Origin: Prolixibacteraceae bacterium
GTDB lineage: Bacteria > Bacteroidota > Bacteroidia > Bacteroidales > Prolixibacteraceae
DNA length: 28,164 nt
NCBI GenBank assembly: GCA_027858145.1
Contig: JAQIDF010000185.1
Coordinates: 1-28,164, forward strand
Reading direction: 5' to 3'
Program-made: the position numbers and the translations under genes
Notes under the pieces: model-generated
What the model was told of the DNA's origin: nothing
Database searches by the model: none
The model's input: only the letters and a program-made list of their open reading frames with translations
In this document: piece after piece, positions 16,049 through 22,640 of the stretch
Position numbering within the stretch: position 1 is the stretch's first letter
Layout: every line of letters begins with the position of its first letter

Positions 16049-16087
16049 CAGACATAGCAAATAAAAACCATTTTAAGAATACACATA

Positions 16088-16729
16088 ATGAAACGAATTA
16101 TCATTCAAATTGCACTTATTGCTCTTGCAGCTTTCTTAGCGTATATGATTTGGAATACTATCCAGACTCCTATCCGGTTCGAAAAAGAAAAGGATGTACG
16201 TTACGAAAAAGTTATTGAACGTTTAGAAGATATCCGAAAGGCTCAGGTAGCTTACGAAGATGTACATGAACAGTATTGTGGCGACTGGGACTCACTAATC
16301 AATTTTGTATTAAACGATTCAATCCCAAGAATTCGCAAAATCGGTATGTTAACTGATAGCATGATGGAAGCCGGCCTGACAGAAACTCAAGCTATGAAAA
16401 AAGGGTTAATTATTCGTGATACCATTAAAGCCAGTGTTTTGAATGAAGTATTTAGTCCTGATTATCCGGTTAAAATGCTAAAGATCATCCCTAATTCAGG
16501 TGGACAAGAATTCTGGTTAGCTCAAACTATTATCACAACTGGCTCAAGGGTAAAAGTTCCTGTTTTTGAAGCACGTGCCCATAACAATCAAATTCTAGTT
16601 CAATTACAGGATGAATTCAGGCAGCAAATTATTAACCTTAACGAGCAAAGAAGAAAAAATAATCGTTATCCCGGATTAAAAGTTGGATCTGTACTTGAAA
16701 CAACAAACAATGCAGGTAACTGGGAGTAA
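16088..16729 (+). CDS. Membrane-anchored protein of unknown function
   Basis: A 213-residue protein I do not recognise with certainty. One N-terminal hydrophobic segment (about 4-23, IIIQIALIALAAFLAYMIW) acts as a membrane anchor or uncleaved signal. It is followed by a charged helix (30-55) with a pseudopilin-like look (YEKVIERLEDIRKAQVAYED), a CGDWDSLINFV segment, and a mixed alpha/beta remainder ending in LEQQ-type helices (LQDEFRQQIINLNEQRR). There is no lipobox and no catalytic motif. It is 11 nt upstream of the DUF3822 gene and in line with rsmD, so the three probably share a transcript. A structural or assembly role at the inner membrane is a guess from topology only. Confidence 0.7.
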   Translation: MKRIIIQIALIALAAFLAYMIWNTIQTPIRFEKEKDVRYEKVIERLEDIRKAQVAYEDVHEQYCGDWDSLINFVLNDSIPRIRKIGMLTDSMMEAGLTETQAMKKGLIIRDTIKASVLNEVFSPDYPVKMLKIIPNSGGQEFWLAQTIITTGSRVKVPVFEARAHNNQILVQLQDEFRQQIINLNEQRRKNNRYPGLKVGSVLETTNNAGNWE

Positions 16730-16740
16730 AATAAAATCCT

Positions 16741-17577
16741 ATGCAACCATCATTGTTTTTTGTCGACGAAACATTCGATATAAATAATTACAACAATTAT
16801 AAATTATCCATCCAGTGCTCGCTGGATGGATTTTCTTTTTCTGTATTTGATACCCTGCTTAACAAATTTATTGTTCTGGCAGATTATTATCTTATTTGTG
16901 CATCTCCGTTCCAATTAAAAAATGAGATTGCAGAAGTTCTAAACAACCAGAAAATTGTAGTACCAGGCTATAAGCATGTCAACATTAGTTATGTAACTTA
17001 TAAAAACATGATCAGCCCCGATGCACTAGCCGAAAATACAGAAGAAGCTATTTTTACATTCACATTTGAAAAAGACCGGAACGAAGAAATAATAAACAAC
17101 CCATTACTAAACGGGAAATCACTATTATGTGCCATCCCTACACTTCTAAAAGATTTCTTTTCTTCTTATTTCGATAGTGTATCGTATTACAGCCCCTGCT
17201 TTCCTTTAGCCGACCGGATCAATACCAAAGCCCCCATGCATCCAACCCTTCAGCTGCAAATACACAATCATATGTTATTTATTTTAGCAACTACAGGTCA
17301 CGAGTTAAAAGTAATGAATACCTACTATACAAAAAATGAAGATGACGTTTTATACTTCACACTCAGGCTTGCTAAAAGCTTAGGGTTCGACAACAATACA
17401 GAAATCATTTTATCAGGATCGTTTGATAAAAGTTCTGTTACCGGAAAAGAACTGAAAAGGTATTTCAAAACCGTTTCTTTTGCCCGGTTTTCACCACGTT
17501 ATTCGGTTAGTTACACGTTTTTGAAAAAACCGGAACACATTTATTTATCATTAATAGAGCTTGCATTATGCGAATAA
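16741..17577 (+). CDS. DUF3822 family protein
   Basis: A 278-residue protein matching the Bacteroidota family DUF3822: it begins with the typical YKLSIQCSLDGFSFSVFDT segment, followed by alternating strands, an FxxY-S-CFPLADR middle section and a second half (HNHMLFILATTGHELKVMNTYYTKNEDDVLYFTL...LILSGSF-type) that looks like an actin-like/ASKHA two-lobe fold. No biochemical function is established for the family to my knowledge. Its last 10 nt overlap rsmD, a linkage suggestive of an RNA or translation-related context. Early in the gene lies a perfect 10-bp hairpin plus T-rich run (listed separately). Confidence 0.8.
   Translation: MQPSLFFVDETFDINNYNNYKLSIQCSLDGFSFSVFDTLLNKFIVLADYYLICASPFQLKNEIAEVLNNQKIVVPGYKHVNISYVTYKNMISPDALAENTEEAIFTFTFEKDRNEEIINNPLLNGKSLLCAIPTLLKDFFSSYFDSVSYYSPCFPLADRINTKAPMHPTLQLQIHNHMLFILATTGHELKVMNTYYTKNEDDVLYFTLRLAKSLGFDNNTEIILSGSFDKSSVTGKELKRYFKTVSFARFSPRYSVSYTFLKKPEHIYLSLIELALCE
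16806..16840 (+). terminator. Intragenic terminator-like hairpin in the 5' coding region of the DUF3822 gene
   Basis: Perfect 10-bp stem ATCCATCCAG (16806-16815) / CTGGATGGAT (16822-16831) with a 6-nt loop TGCTCG, followed by TTTCTTTTT. It starts 65 nt after the ATG and encodes the conserved SIQCSLDGFSF motif. The T run is interrupted once by C. Confidence 0.6.
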
Positions 17578-18098
17578 TTGGCGGAGACTATAAAGGCCGG
17601 ATTTTTTCTCCCGGAAAAACATTTAAAGCACGGCCAACAACCGACCTGGCCAAAGAAAGTTTATTCAATATTCTGAACAACAGAATTGATTTTGAGGAAA
17701 CGAAAGTTCTCGATTTGTTTGCCGGAACAGGAAGCATCAGCTTTGAATTTCTATCGCGCGGGAGCACTGATGTTACCATGGTTGAATTAAATTTCAAACA
17801 CATTCAATTCATTAAATCTGTACTATCAAAACTCAAGCTTAGGGCTAAAGTTATCAGGTCAGATGTGTTACGTTACATTGCCTCAGAAAACAAAAAATAT
17901 GACCTTATATTTGTTGATCCACCATACGACCACCCACAGTTTAAAGATATTGTGGCTAAAATTATTGAAAACGAGTTACTGGAGGATAATGGCATTATGA
18001 TTATAGAACACCCTAAAGAATATGATTTTAAAGAGATGCCCGGCTATAGTGATACCCGAAAATACGGGAAGGTACATTTCAGTTTTTTTAACGCATAA
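17568..18098 (+). CDS. rsmD: 16S rRNA (guanine966-N2)-methyltransferase
   Basis: A 176-residue SAM methyltransferase that makes m2G966 in the 16S rRNA P-site region. The N-terminus MRIIGGDYKGR is diagnostic; ARPTTDLAKESLFNIL binds RNA; SAM motif I is D49-LFAGTG55; the catalytic motif is D117-PPY120. Length is normal for RsmD. It overlaps the DUF3822 gene by 10 nt and is followed at once by a terminator, so it ends the operon. The often-linked coaD gene is not here. Confidence 0.92.
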   Translation: MRIIGGDYKGRIFSPGKTFKARPTTDLAKESLFNILNNRIDFEETKVLDLFAGTGSISFEFLSRGSTDVTMVELNFKHIQFIKSVLSKLKLRAKVIRSDVLRYIASENKKYDLIFVDPPYDHPQFKDIVAKIIENELLEDNGIMIIEHPKEYDFKEMPGYSDTRKYGKVHFSFFNA

Positions 18099-18128
18099 AA
18101 AACACGATCTGAAATAAGACCGTGTTTT
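18099..18128. terminator. Bidirectional terminator between rsmD and the small zeta-linked gene
   Basis: AAAACACG (18099-18106) pairs with CGTGTTTT (18121-18128); TCT/AGA extends it past one A-C mismatch, with a 6-nt loop. On the minus strand the hairpin is followed by a T run, on the plus strand by TTTT and a later T6. Confidence 0.8.
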
Positions 18129-18177
18129 AACATTTTTTATAATTTTCTTTAAATATTTAAAAACTTTTTAACCCGAA

Positions 18178-18339
18178 TTACTCACACTTAATATCGTGAG
18201 GTTTCAACCGGATTATCTTTCCATTTTCAGAAACAACCAACTCGGTGTTTCTTTCTCTCTTGCTCTTTACCAGTCGCTTATACGACAAATCGAGCCCTTC
18301 TAAAACCTTTTCTTTGATCGTGTTTTCTTTATCCAACAT
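18178..18339 (-). CDS. 53-residue protein overlapping the zeta-like kinase gene (candidate antitoxin)
   Basis: A small charged protein starting at the ATG at 18339, whose first 11 nt overlap the end of the kinase gene. Residues 6-28 form a predicted amphipathic helix (TIKEKVLEGLDLSYKRLVKSK), followed by ELVVSENGKIIRLKP, which reads as a beta hairpin. A second ATG at 18396 would add 19 hydrophobic residues (MIELSKIILYLSRFFKHIT) but overlap the kinase by 68 nt, which I find less likely. It resembles neither epsilon nor PezA antitoxins. The tight coupling with a zeta-like kinase makes an antitoxin or inhibitor role a reasonable inference, not a demonstrated one. Confidence 0.6.
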   Translation of the reverse strand: MLDKENTIKEKVLEGLDLSYKRLVKSKRERNTELVVSENGKIIRLKPHDIKCE

Positions 18340-18913
18340 TGTTATATGTTTGAAAAATCTGCTCAAATATAGAATTATTTTTGACAATTCTATCATTCTT
18401 AAAAAAACCTTCGGCTATCAATTCGGCTTTAAGCTTTGAATTATCTATCATCATCCAGTAATCACAAATAGGAATATAGCGCTGAAATAAATTTACCAGC
18501 CCTTTGTAGTACCTGCGTACAATAACATGTTCGGCAATATCATGTCCTCCTTCTTTTACCCTGCTTTTTACCCGCTCAATAGCCAAATCAGTTGAATTTA
18601 ACCAGAAATACAGTAAAGTAATATGATAACCTTCATCGCGGGCTTTTTGCACCAGATTAACATAGCTTCGGGGCGAGAGGGTGGTTTCAAATGCAAAATC
18701 TGTTTTCTGATCTATCAAACTCTGCATTTTCTGCAACATTAAACGACCGGCTGCTATAGCGGCTTTATCGGGATTAAATGGAGAAAGACCATTTGCAATC
18801 TCATCCACATTTACAAACTCATTACATTGCAGCATTTCAGGCAATACCGTATATGAAGCCGTAGTTTTACCAGCACCATTGCACCCTGCTATAATATAAA
18901 CATGTGAACTCAA
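18329..18913 (-). CDS. Zeta toxin-like P-loop kinase
   Basis: A 194-residue P-loop NTPase of the zeta toxin/PezT group. Walker A is G10-CNGAGKTT18; NVDEIANGLSPFNPDKAAIAAGR supplies the DE-containing substrate segment; AFETTLS is a strand typical of the family; and a late arginine helix RVKEGGHDIAEHVIVRRYYKGL follows. Family members phosphorylate UDP-N-acetylglucosamine or related sugars and block wall synthesis; other homologues have unknown substrates. The only possible start before the Walker A motif is TTG at 18913; an in-frame TAA lies five codons upstream and the next ATG (residue 27) is past the P-loop. It follows the thioesterase gene after 40 nt and overlaps its small partner by 11 nt. 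Confidence 0.8.
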   Translation of the reverse strand: MSSHVYIIAGCNGAGKTTASYTVLPEMLQCNEFVNVDEIANGLSPFNPDKAAIAAGRLMLQKMQSLIDQKTDFAFETTLSPRSYVNLVQKARDEGYHITLLYFWLNSTDLAIERVKSRVKEGGHDIAEHVIVRRYYKGLVNLFQRYIPICDYWMMIDNSKLKAELIAEGFFKNDRIVKNNSIFEQIFQTYNNVG

Positions 18914-18953
18914 TATTTCTTCTTTTTAGTTAGTTATGCACAACAAATCACTC

Positions 18954-19358
18954 TTATCTCTTCAGCTTTTTTATGGCATGTACAATTTCATCTGACACGG
19001 CCAATTTCCCGTTAATTAAAGTCGTAGTTATTACTTCACCCTTCAAACACAACTTTTCATCAGGCAGACGATAAATATCCTGGTAAAAAATATATTTTAT
19101 CCCTTCGTGTTTAACTTTTAAGCGGCTTTCAAATGAATCGCCACTCACCAAAGGCTGCTTATAGGCCAGGTTTATACGCGCAACAACAGCTACTATTCCA
19201 CGCCTGAACAAATCACTAAAATCAAGCCCTATACTTTGCATGAATTCATGCCGGGTGTGTTCAAGATAGTTTTGATATACCGAATTATTTACCACACCCT
19301 GCAAATCACATTCGTAATCGCGAACTTTAAATTCAAGTTTAAAATCGTATTTCTCCAT
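18954..19358 (-). CDS. YbgC/FadM-type acyl-CoA thioesterase (4HBT hotdog fold)
   Basis: A 134-residue single hotdog-domain protein. The signature VRDYECDLQGVVNNSVYQNYLEHTRHEF contains the catalytic aspartate D18 and the NNSVY..Y.E helix of the 4-hydroxybenzoyl-CoA thioesterase family. It should hydrolyse acyl-CoA or acyl-ACP thioesters in the cytoplasm; the chain-length preference cannot be read. It starts 3 nt after the thioredoxin-like gene, so it belongs to the recF run. The Tol-Pal genes that often neighbour ybgC in Proteobacteria are absent. Confidence 0.85.
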   Translation of the reverse strand: MEKYDFKLEFKVRDYECDLQGVVNNSVYQNYLEHTRHEFMQSIGLDFSDLFRRGIVAVVARINLAYKQPLVSGDSFESRLKVKHEGIKYIFYQDIYRLPDEKLCLKGEVITTTLINGKLAVSDEIVHAIKKLKR

Positions 19359-19361
19359 GTT

Positions 19362-19691
19362 TTAATCTTCGTACAAGGTTACAATTTTATCCATTTTTTT
19401 TGTCAATTCGTCAAGGCTAATGTTACGGGCTTCGCGAATATAATCACGTCCTTCAACAAAGAACATTACAACAGGTACTGAAAATACACTATATTTTGCT
19501 GTAATATACGGGGCCTTCTCCGATTTTATTTCTACATATTTTACTGAGGGAAATTGTTGTTCAACAAGCATTTCAACCTTGGGTCGCAATGCATTGCAAA
19601 CACTACAATTCTCTCCGGAAAAATAGGCCAAAACCAATGGATTATCAGCCAAAATTTCATCAAATTGATCGGGATGAGTCAGTAATTCCAT
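19362..19691 (-). CDS. Thioredoxin family protein with a CSVC active site
   Basis: A 109-residue single-domain thioredoxin fold without a signal peptide. The active-site pair is C29-S-V-C32 in AYFSGENCSVCNALRP, and the cis-proline loop is FSVPVVMFF near residue 73. The CSVC pair replaces the usual CGPC, which normally shifts redox potential, so this is a thioredoxin-like reductase or oxidoreductase rather than the housekeeping thioredoxin. It lies 11 nt after the DUF721 gene and 3 nt before the thioesterase, on the same transcript. Its target is unknown. Confidence 0.83.
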   Translation of the reverse strand: MELLTHPDQFDEILADNPLVLAYFSGENCSVCNALRPKVEMLVEQQFPSVKYVEIKSEKAPYITAKYSVFSVPVVMFFVEGRDYIREARNISLDELTKKMDKIVTLYED

Positions 19692-19702
19692 AATTAAATT
19701 TT

Positions 19703-19993
19703 TTACTTGAAAATTATATTGTGAATAACAACACCGCCAACACTTTCGTTCAATGATGCCAGAATACGGGAACGCATCATAAACAGTTCATGCCTGATTA
19801 CAGGAGATTCGATATGCACAAAGAGTGTTTTGTTGCGTATGTAAATTGATGAAGTAGACCGGGCAACCCCTGCGCCTAATATTGTTCCCCAGTTCCCAAT
19901 CAAACGGGTTTCTTTCAACTTCCGGTCGTAAGCCGATTCATCAACCACCTGTTTTAGTATATCGCTTATTTTTTGTGTTTCGCGCCTTCTCAT
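19703..19993 (-). CDS. DUF721 (DciA-like/RecF-linked) protein
   Basis: A 96-residue protein of the DUF721 family: N-terminal helices (ISDILKQVVDES...), then WGTILGAGVARSTSSIYIRNKTLFVHIESPVIRHELFMMR and VIHNIIF, the conserved W and the HEL/R pattern. The family includes DciA, which helps load the replicative helicase DnaB and has a KH-like fold. Its ATG overlaps the recF TGA in an ATGA junction. The recF-DUF721 pairing is widespread and supports a replication-related role. That it acts as DciA here is inference. Confidence 0.8.
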   Translation of the reverse strand: MRRRETQKISDILKQVVDESAYDRKLKETRLIGNWGTILGAGVARSTSSIYIRNKTLFVHIESPVIRHELFMMRSRILASLNESVGGVVIHNIIFK

Positions 19994-21090
19994 TTTTTAA
20001 CCTCCCCGTTTTCAACCCTGAAAATATGATAATCGGAACCAACTTTCGCAACAATATTTTCGAGATGTTCACGGTTGGTATCCGTCATAAAAATTTGTCC
20101 GAATTTTTCATCAGTAACCAAATGTACAATTTTCTCTACCCTGTTTGTATCTAATTTATCAAAAACATCATCCAGAAGCAATATAGGTTTTATCCCGCTG
20201 GCATTTTTCAAATATTCAAATTGTGCTAATTTTAAGGCTACCAGATACGTTTTGGTCTGTCCCTGAGAGCCTACCTTTTTCATCGGATGTTCTCCCAGGT
20301 TTAGCAATAAATCATCACGATGAACCCCTACGGAAGTATGCTGTATCATCCTGTCTTTTTGCCTGTTACTCTCAAGTTGATCATTCAGTTTCAAATCGGA
20401 AAGTGTTGACTGGTATTCAAGAGTTACTTTTTCACGTCCTCCTGAAATATACTGATAAAACGCTTGAAAAACTTCAACAATATCGTCAACAAACTGTTTT
20501 CGCTTTTCATAAATTACACTTCCATACTCACAGAGTTGTAAGTCATATATTGATAAGGTATCCTCGTCGAATCGTTTCTCGTCGGCAAATTTTTTTAACA
20601 GGTTATTTCGTTGTTGCAATACCCGGTTATAGCGTAGTAGCGCATTCAAATACCCGGAATCAAACTGAGATATTACGCCATCGATAAATTTACGCCTTTC
20701 ATCGCTATTCCCGATTATCAGTGATGTATCGGACGGCGATACCATAACCAGCGGGTACAAACCAATATGATCGCTAAACCGCTTATAGACTTTTTTATTT
20801 CGCTTAACCTGTTTTTTTTGATTAAGTTTATAGCCAACTGACACATGATCAGTTTCATTGTCTTTATGATATGCCCCCTGCATACCAAACATTTCACAGC
20901 CATAACGCACATTTAATGTATCGATAGCATTGAAAAAACTTTTCGTAAACGACAAATAATAGATTGAATCTAAAATGTTTGTCTTTCCGGCACCATTATC
21001 GCCCAAAAAACAATTGAGCTTTGAGCTGAACTCCATTTCAGCCGATTCAATATTTTTATAATCCAATACAGACAATGATTGCAGATACAT
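19990..21090 (-). CDS. recF: DNA replication and repair protein RecF
   Basis: A 366-residue SMC-like ATPase that helps load RecA at gaps. Walker A GDNGAGKTN is at 30-38, preceded by the usual LSVLDYKNIESAEMEFSSKLNCFLG, the signature SQGQTKTYLVALKLAQ follows in the C-terminal part, and Walker B/D-loop LLLDDVFDKLD comes near 315. Length and order are normal. It heads a minus-strand run of recF, DUF721, thioredoxin-like and thioesterase genes, and has a TAATTTTG element 25 nt upstream. dnaA, dnaN and gyrB, its common neighbours in other bacteria, are not in the window. Confidence 0.95.
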   Translation of the reverse strand: MYLQSLSVLDYKNIESAEMEFSSKLNCFLGDNGAGKTNILDSIYYLSFTKSFFNAIDTLNVRYGCEMFGMQGAYHKDNETDHVSVGYKLNQKKQVKRNKKVYKRFSDHIGLYPLVMVSPSDTSLIIGNSDERRKFIDGVISQFDSGYLNALLRYNRVLQQRNNLLKKFADEKRFDEDTLSIYDLQLCEYGSVIYEKRKQFVDDIVEVFQAFYQYISGGREKVTLEYQSTLSDLKLNDQLESNRQKDRMIQHTSVGVHRDDLLLNLGEHPMKKVGSQGQTKTYLVALKLAQFEYLKNASGIKPILLLDDVFDKLDTNRVEKIVHLVTDEKFGQIFMTDTNREHLENIVAKVGSDYHIFRVENGEVKK

Positions 21091-21114
21091 ATATTAAATT
21101 TTCAGCAAAATTGG

Positions 21115-21122
21115 CAAAATTA
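21115..21122 (-). promoter_or_regulatory. Candidate -7 promoter element of recF
   Basis: The minus strand reads TAATTTTG followed by C, a full match to TAnnTTTG, ending 24 nt before the recF ATG. No clear TTTG is seen 17-23 nt upstream. Confidence 0.5.
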
Positions 21123-21220
21123 TCACAATAATGATGTACTTCCATACAACTTTATAAAGCAGTTATTGTTTAATCGTAAAAATCACAAAATGTTATGAAC
21201 TTACTTTCTATATTTCATGC

Positions 21221-21228
21221 TATTTTTG
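21221..21228 (+). promoter_or_regulatory. Candidate -7 promoter element of the hemerythrin gene
   Basis: TATTTTTG matches TAnnTTTG and ends 20 nt before the ATG at 21249. It lies in the 158-nt divergent region shared with recF. Confidence 0.5.
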
Positions 21229-21248
21229 AAACGAAAATATAATTACAA

Positions 21249-21992
21249 ATGAAGCATTTACCAATATATGCCAATATGAAGTTGGCCGACGCCATTCATC
21301 TGAATTATTTATTGCTACCAATAATCGGACGTTTTGGAATTGAACTGGGTTTTGGCAATAAAACGATTAAAGAAATTTGCGACGAAAAAGAAATCAACCT
21401 GTCATTTTTTCTGGAGATTGTAAACAGCTATCACAACAAAGATTATTTTGCCTCAGAAGAGTTACAAAACTACTCGCTAACCCTTGTTGTTAGATATTTA
21501 ATTAGCACACACCACTATTACATTGATGTAAAAATTCCTGAACTTGAAGAAATTCTTAACCATTTTCTTGAAAACAGTAGTAACGAAAACAAATCAAACA
21601 ACACACTAATCACAAACTTTTTTGAAGAATATAAGAATGAGCTGATTAATCACCTCAAACAAGAAGAACGTACATTATTTCCTTACACATTTGAACTTGA
21701 AGAAGCCAACAACACCAAAATTGTCAGTCCGGCATTAATTAACAAAATAAACAACACTCTTGTTGAGAAAGAACACAGCGATCACCATGATCTTGAAGAG
21801 AAACTTTTTGATTTAAAAAACCTGATCATAAAATTCCTCCCGCCCGTTAAACGTAAAGATATACTGGAAAAACTATTAATTGAATTATTCAGGCTAGAAG
21901 AAGACCTTGAAGACCATTCCCGTATCGAGGAACAAGTATTAGTGCCAAAAATTATCCAGTTAGAGAAAATAATAATTGCACAAAGTGTATAA
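21249..21992 (+). CDS. YtfE/RIC-type hemerythrin-like di-iron protein
   Basis: A 247-residue two-part protein. The N-terminal 75 residues resemble the ScdA/RIC N-terminal helix domain (FGIELGFGNKTIKEICDEKEIN) but lack the usual CCGG cysteine pair. The rest is a four-helix hemerythrin-like bundle in which all six di-iron ligands of YtfE can be placed with matching spacing: H89 (or H88), H135, E139, H179, H223 and E227. YtfE/RIC proteins repair iron-sulfur clusters after nitrosative or oxidative damage or handle NO. It overlaps the following LuxR-type regulator gene, so sensing rather than repair is equally possible. A TATTTTTG promoter element lies just upstream. Confidence 0.82.
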   Translation: MKHLPIYANMKLADAIHLNYLLLPIIGRFGIELGFGNKTIKEICDEKEINLSFFLEIVNSYHNKDYFASEELQNYSLTLVVRYLISTHHYYIDVKIPELEEILNHFLENSSNENKSNNTLITNFFEEYKNELINHLKQEERTLFPYTFELEEANNTKIVSPALINKINNTLVEKEHSDHHDLEEKLFDLKNLIIKFLPPVKRKDILEKLLIELFRLEEDLEDHSRIEEQVLVPKIIQLEKIIIAQSV

Positions 21993-22575
21993 AAAAAGTC
22001 ATAAAATAGAACTCACTTTAGCCATCGAACATTACCTGTTGCGTTCAGGTATTCAGTTTATCATCAAGCAATTAGGCCTTGATGTAAACTACCACCATAT
22101 ATCAAATACTGAAGATATTAAAAAAGGTATAGAAAGCGATTTTATGATCCTTCACCACAAAATTATTCCTAAACCGAAAGCCTTAAATCTGAAAAAGCTA
22201 CAGGAATTCTACAGGGGGAAGGTATTACTAATAGGAAATGAAACGATGCATGCAGAATTATTCGACAATGTTATCTACCCTTCGGATAAAGAACTCGATA
22301 TTATCCAAAAAATTGAACATTTCTTTTCAGAGTTAAAGATTAAAGAGCCGGAAGAAAACAATGAGGCAATAAGCACACGCGAGATAGAGATACTGAAACA
22401 TGTGGCCTTAGGTTATTCTAACAAGGAAATTGCCGATAAGTTATTTATCAGCATCAATACTGTAATTACACACCGGAAAAACCTTACTGAAAAGTTAGGT
22501 ATAAAAACCATATCAGGCCTTACTGTTTATGCCCTGATGAACAATTTGATTGATGCCAATGATGTAAAGCCATAA
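21985..22575 (+). CDS. LuxR/NarL-type regulator with a degenerate receiver domain
   Basis: A DNA-binding regulator of about 197 residues. The C-terminal GerE/LuxR helix-turn-helix is clear (STREIEILKHVALGYSNKEIADKLF, then ISINTVITHRKNLTEKLGI). The N-terminal 120 residues follow the receiver fold (IELTLAIEHYLLRSGIQFII in place of the usual DDHPLVREGL start), but the acidic pair is reduced to E-H, and the phosphoacceptor position in SDFMILHHKIIPKP has no aspartate. Phosphorylation control is therefore unlikely. No ATG fits: GTG at 21985 or TTG at 21976 are the possible starts, both inside the end of the hemerythrin gene. I chose GTG. Co-expression with the di-iron protein suggests that protein controls it. 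Confidence 0.8.
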   Translation: MYKKSHKIELTLAIEHYLLRSGIQFIIKQLGLDVNYHHISNTEDIKKGIESDFMILHHKIIPKPKALNLKKLQEFYRGKVLLIGNETMHAELFDNVIYPSDKELDIIQKIEHFFSELKIKEPEENNEAISTREIEILKHVALGYSNKEIADKLFISINTVITHRKNLTEKLGIKTISGLTVYALMNNLIDANDVKP

Positions 22576-22614
22576 AAATATGGATTACCGGTATCTGCCA
22601 ATAATCCATATTTT
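22575..22614 (+). terminator. Intrinsic terminator between convergent LuxR-type and S41 genes
   Basis: Perfect 13-bp stem AAAATATGGATTA (22575-22587) / TAATCCATATTTT (22602-22614), 14-nt loop. It begins at the regulator stop codon. The symmetric A/T flanks could serve the minus-strand S41 gene too. Confidence 0.72.
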
Positions 22615-22640
22615 GCAATGCTGTTTGTAGTTAGATTCTT

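Noticed and set aside
15994..16104. 37-codon N-terminal extension of the helicase frame
   Set aside because: Hydrophobic/basic low-quality sequence overlapping the divergent promoter region; the family N-terminus starts at the ATG at 15993.
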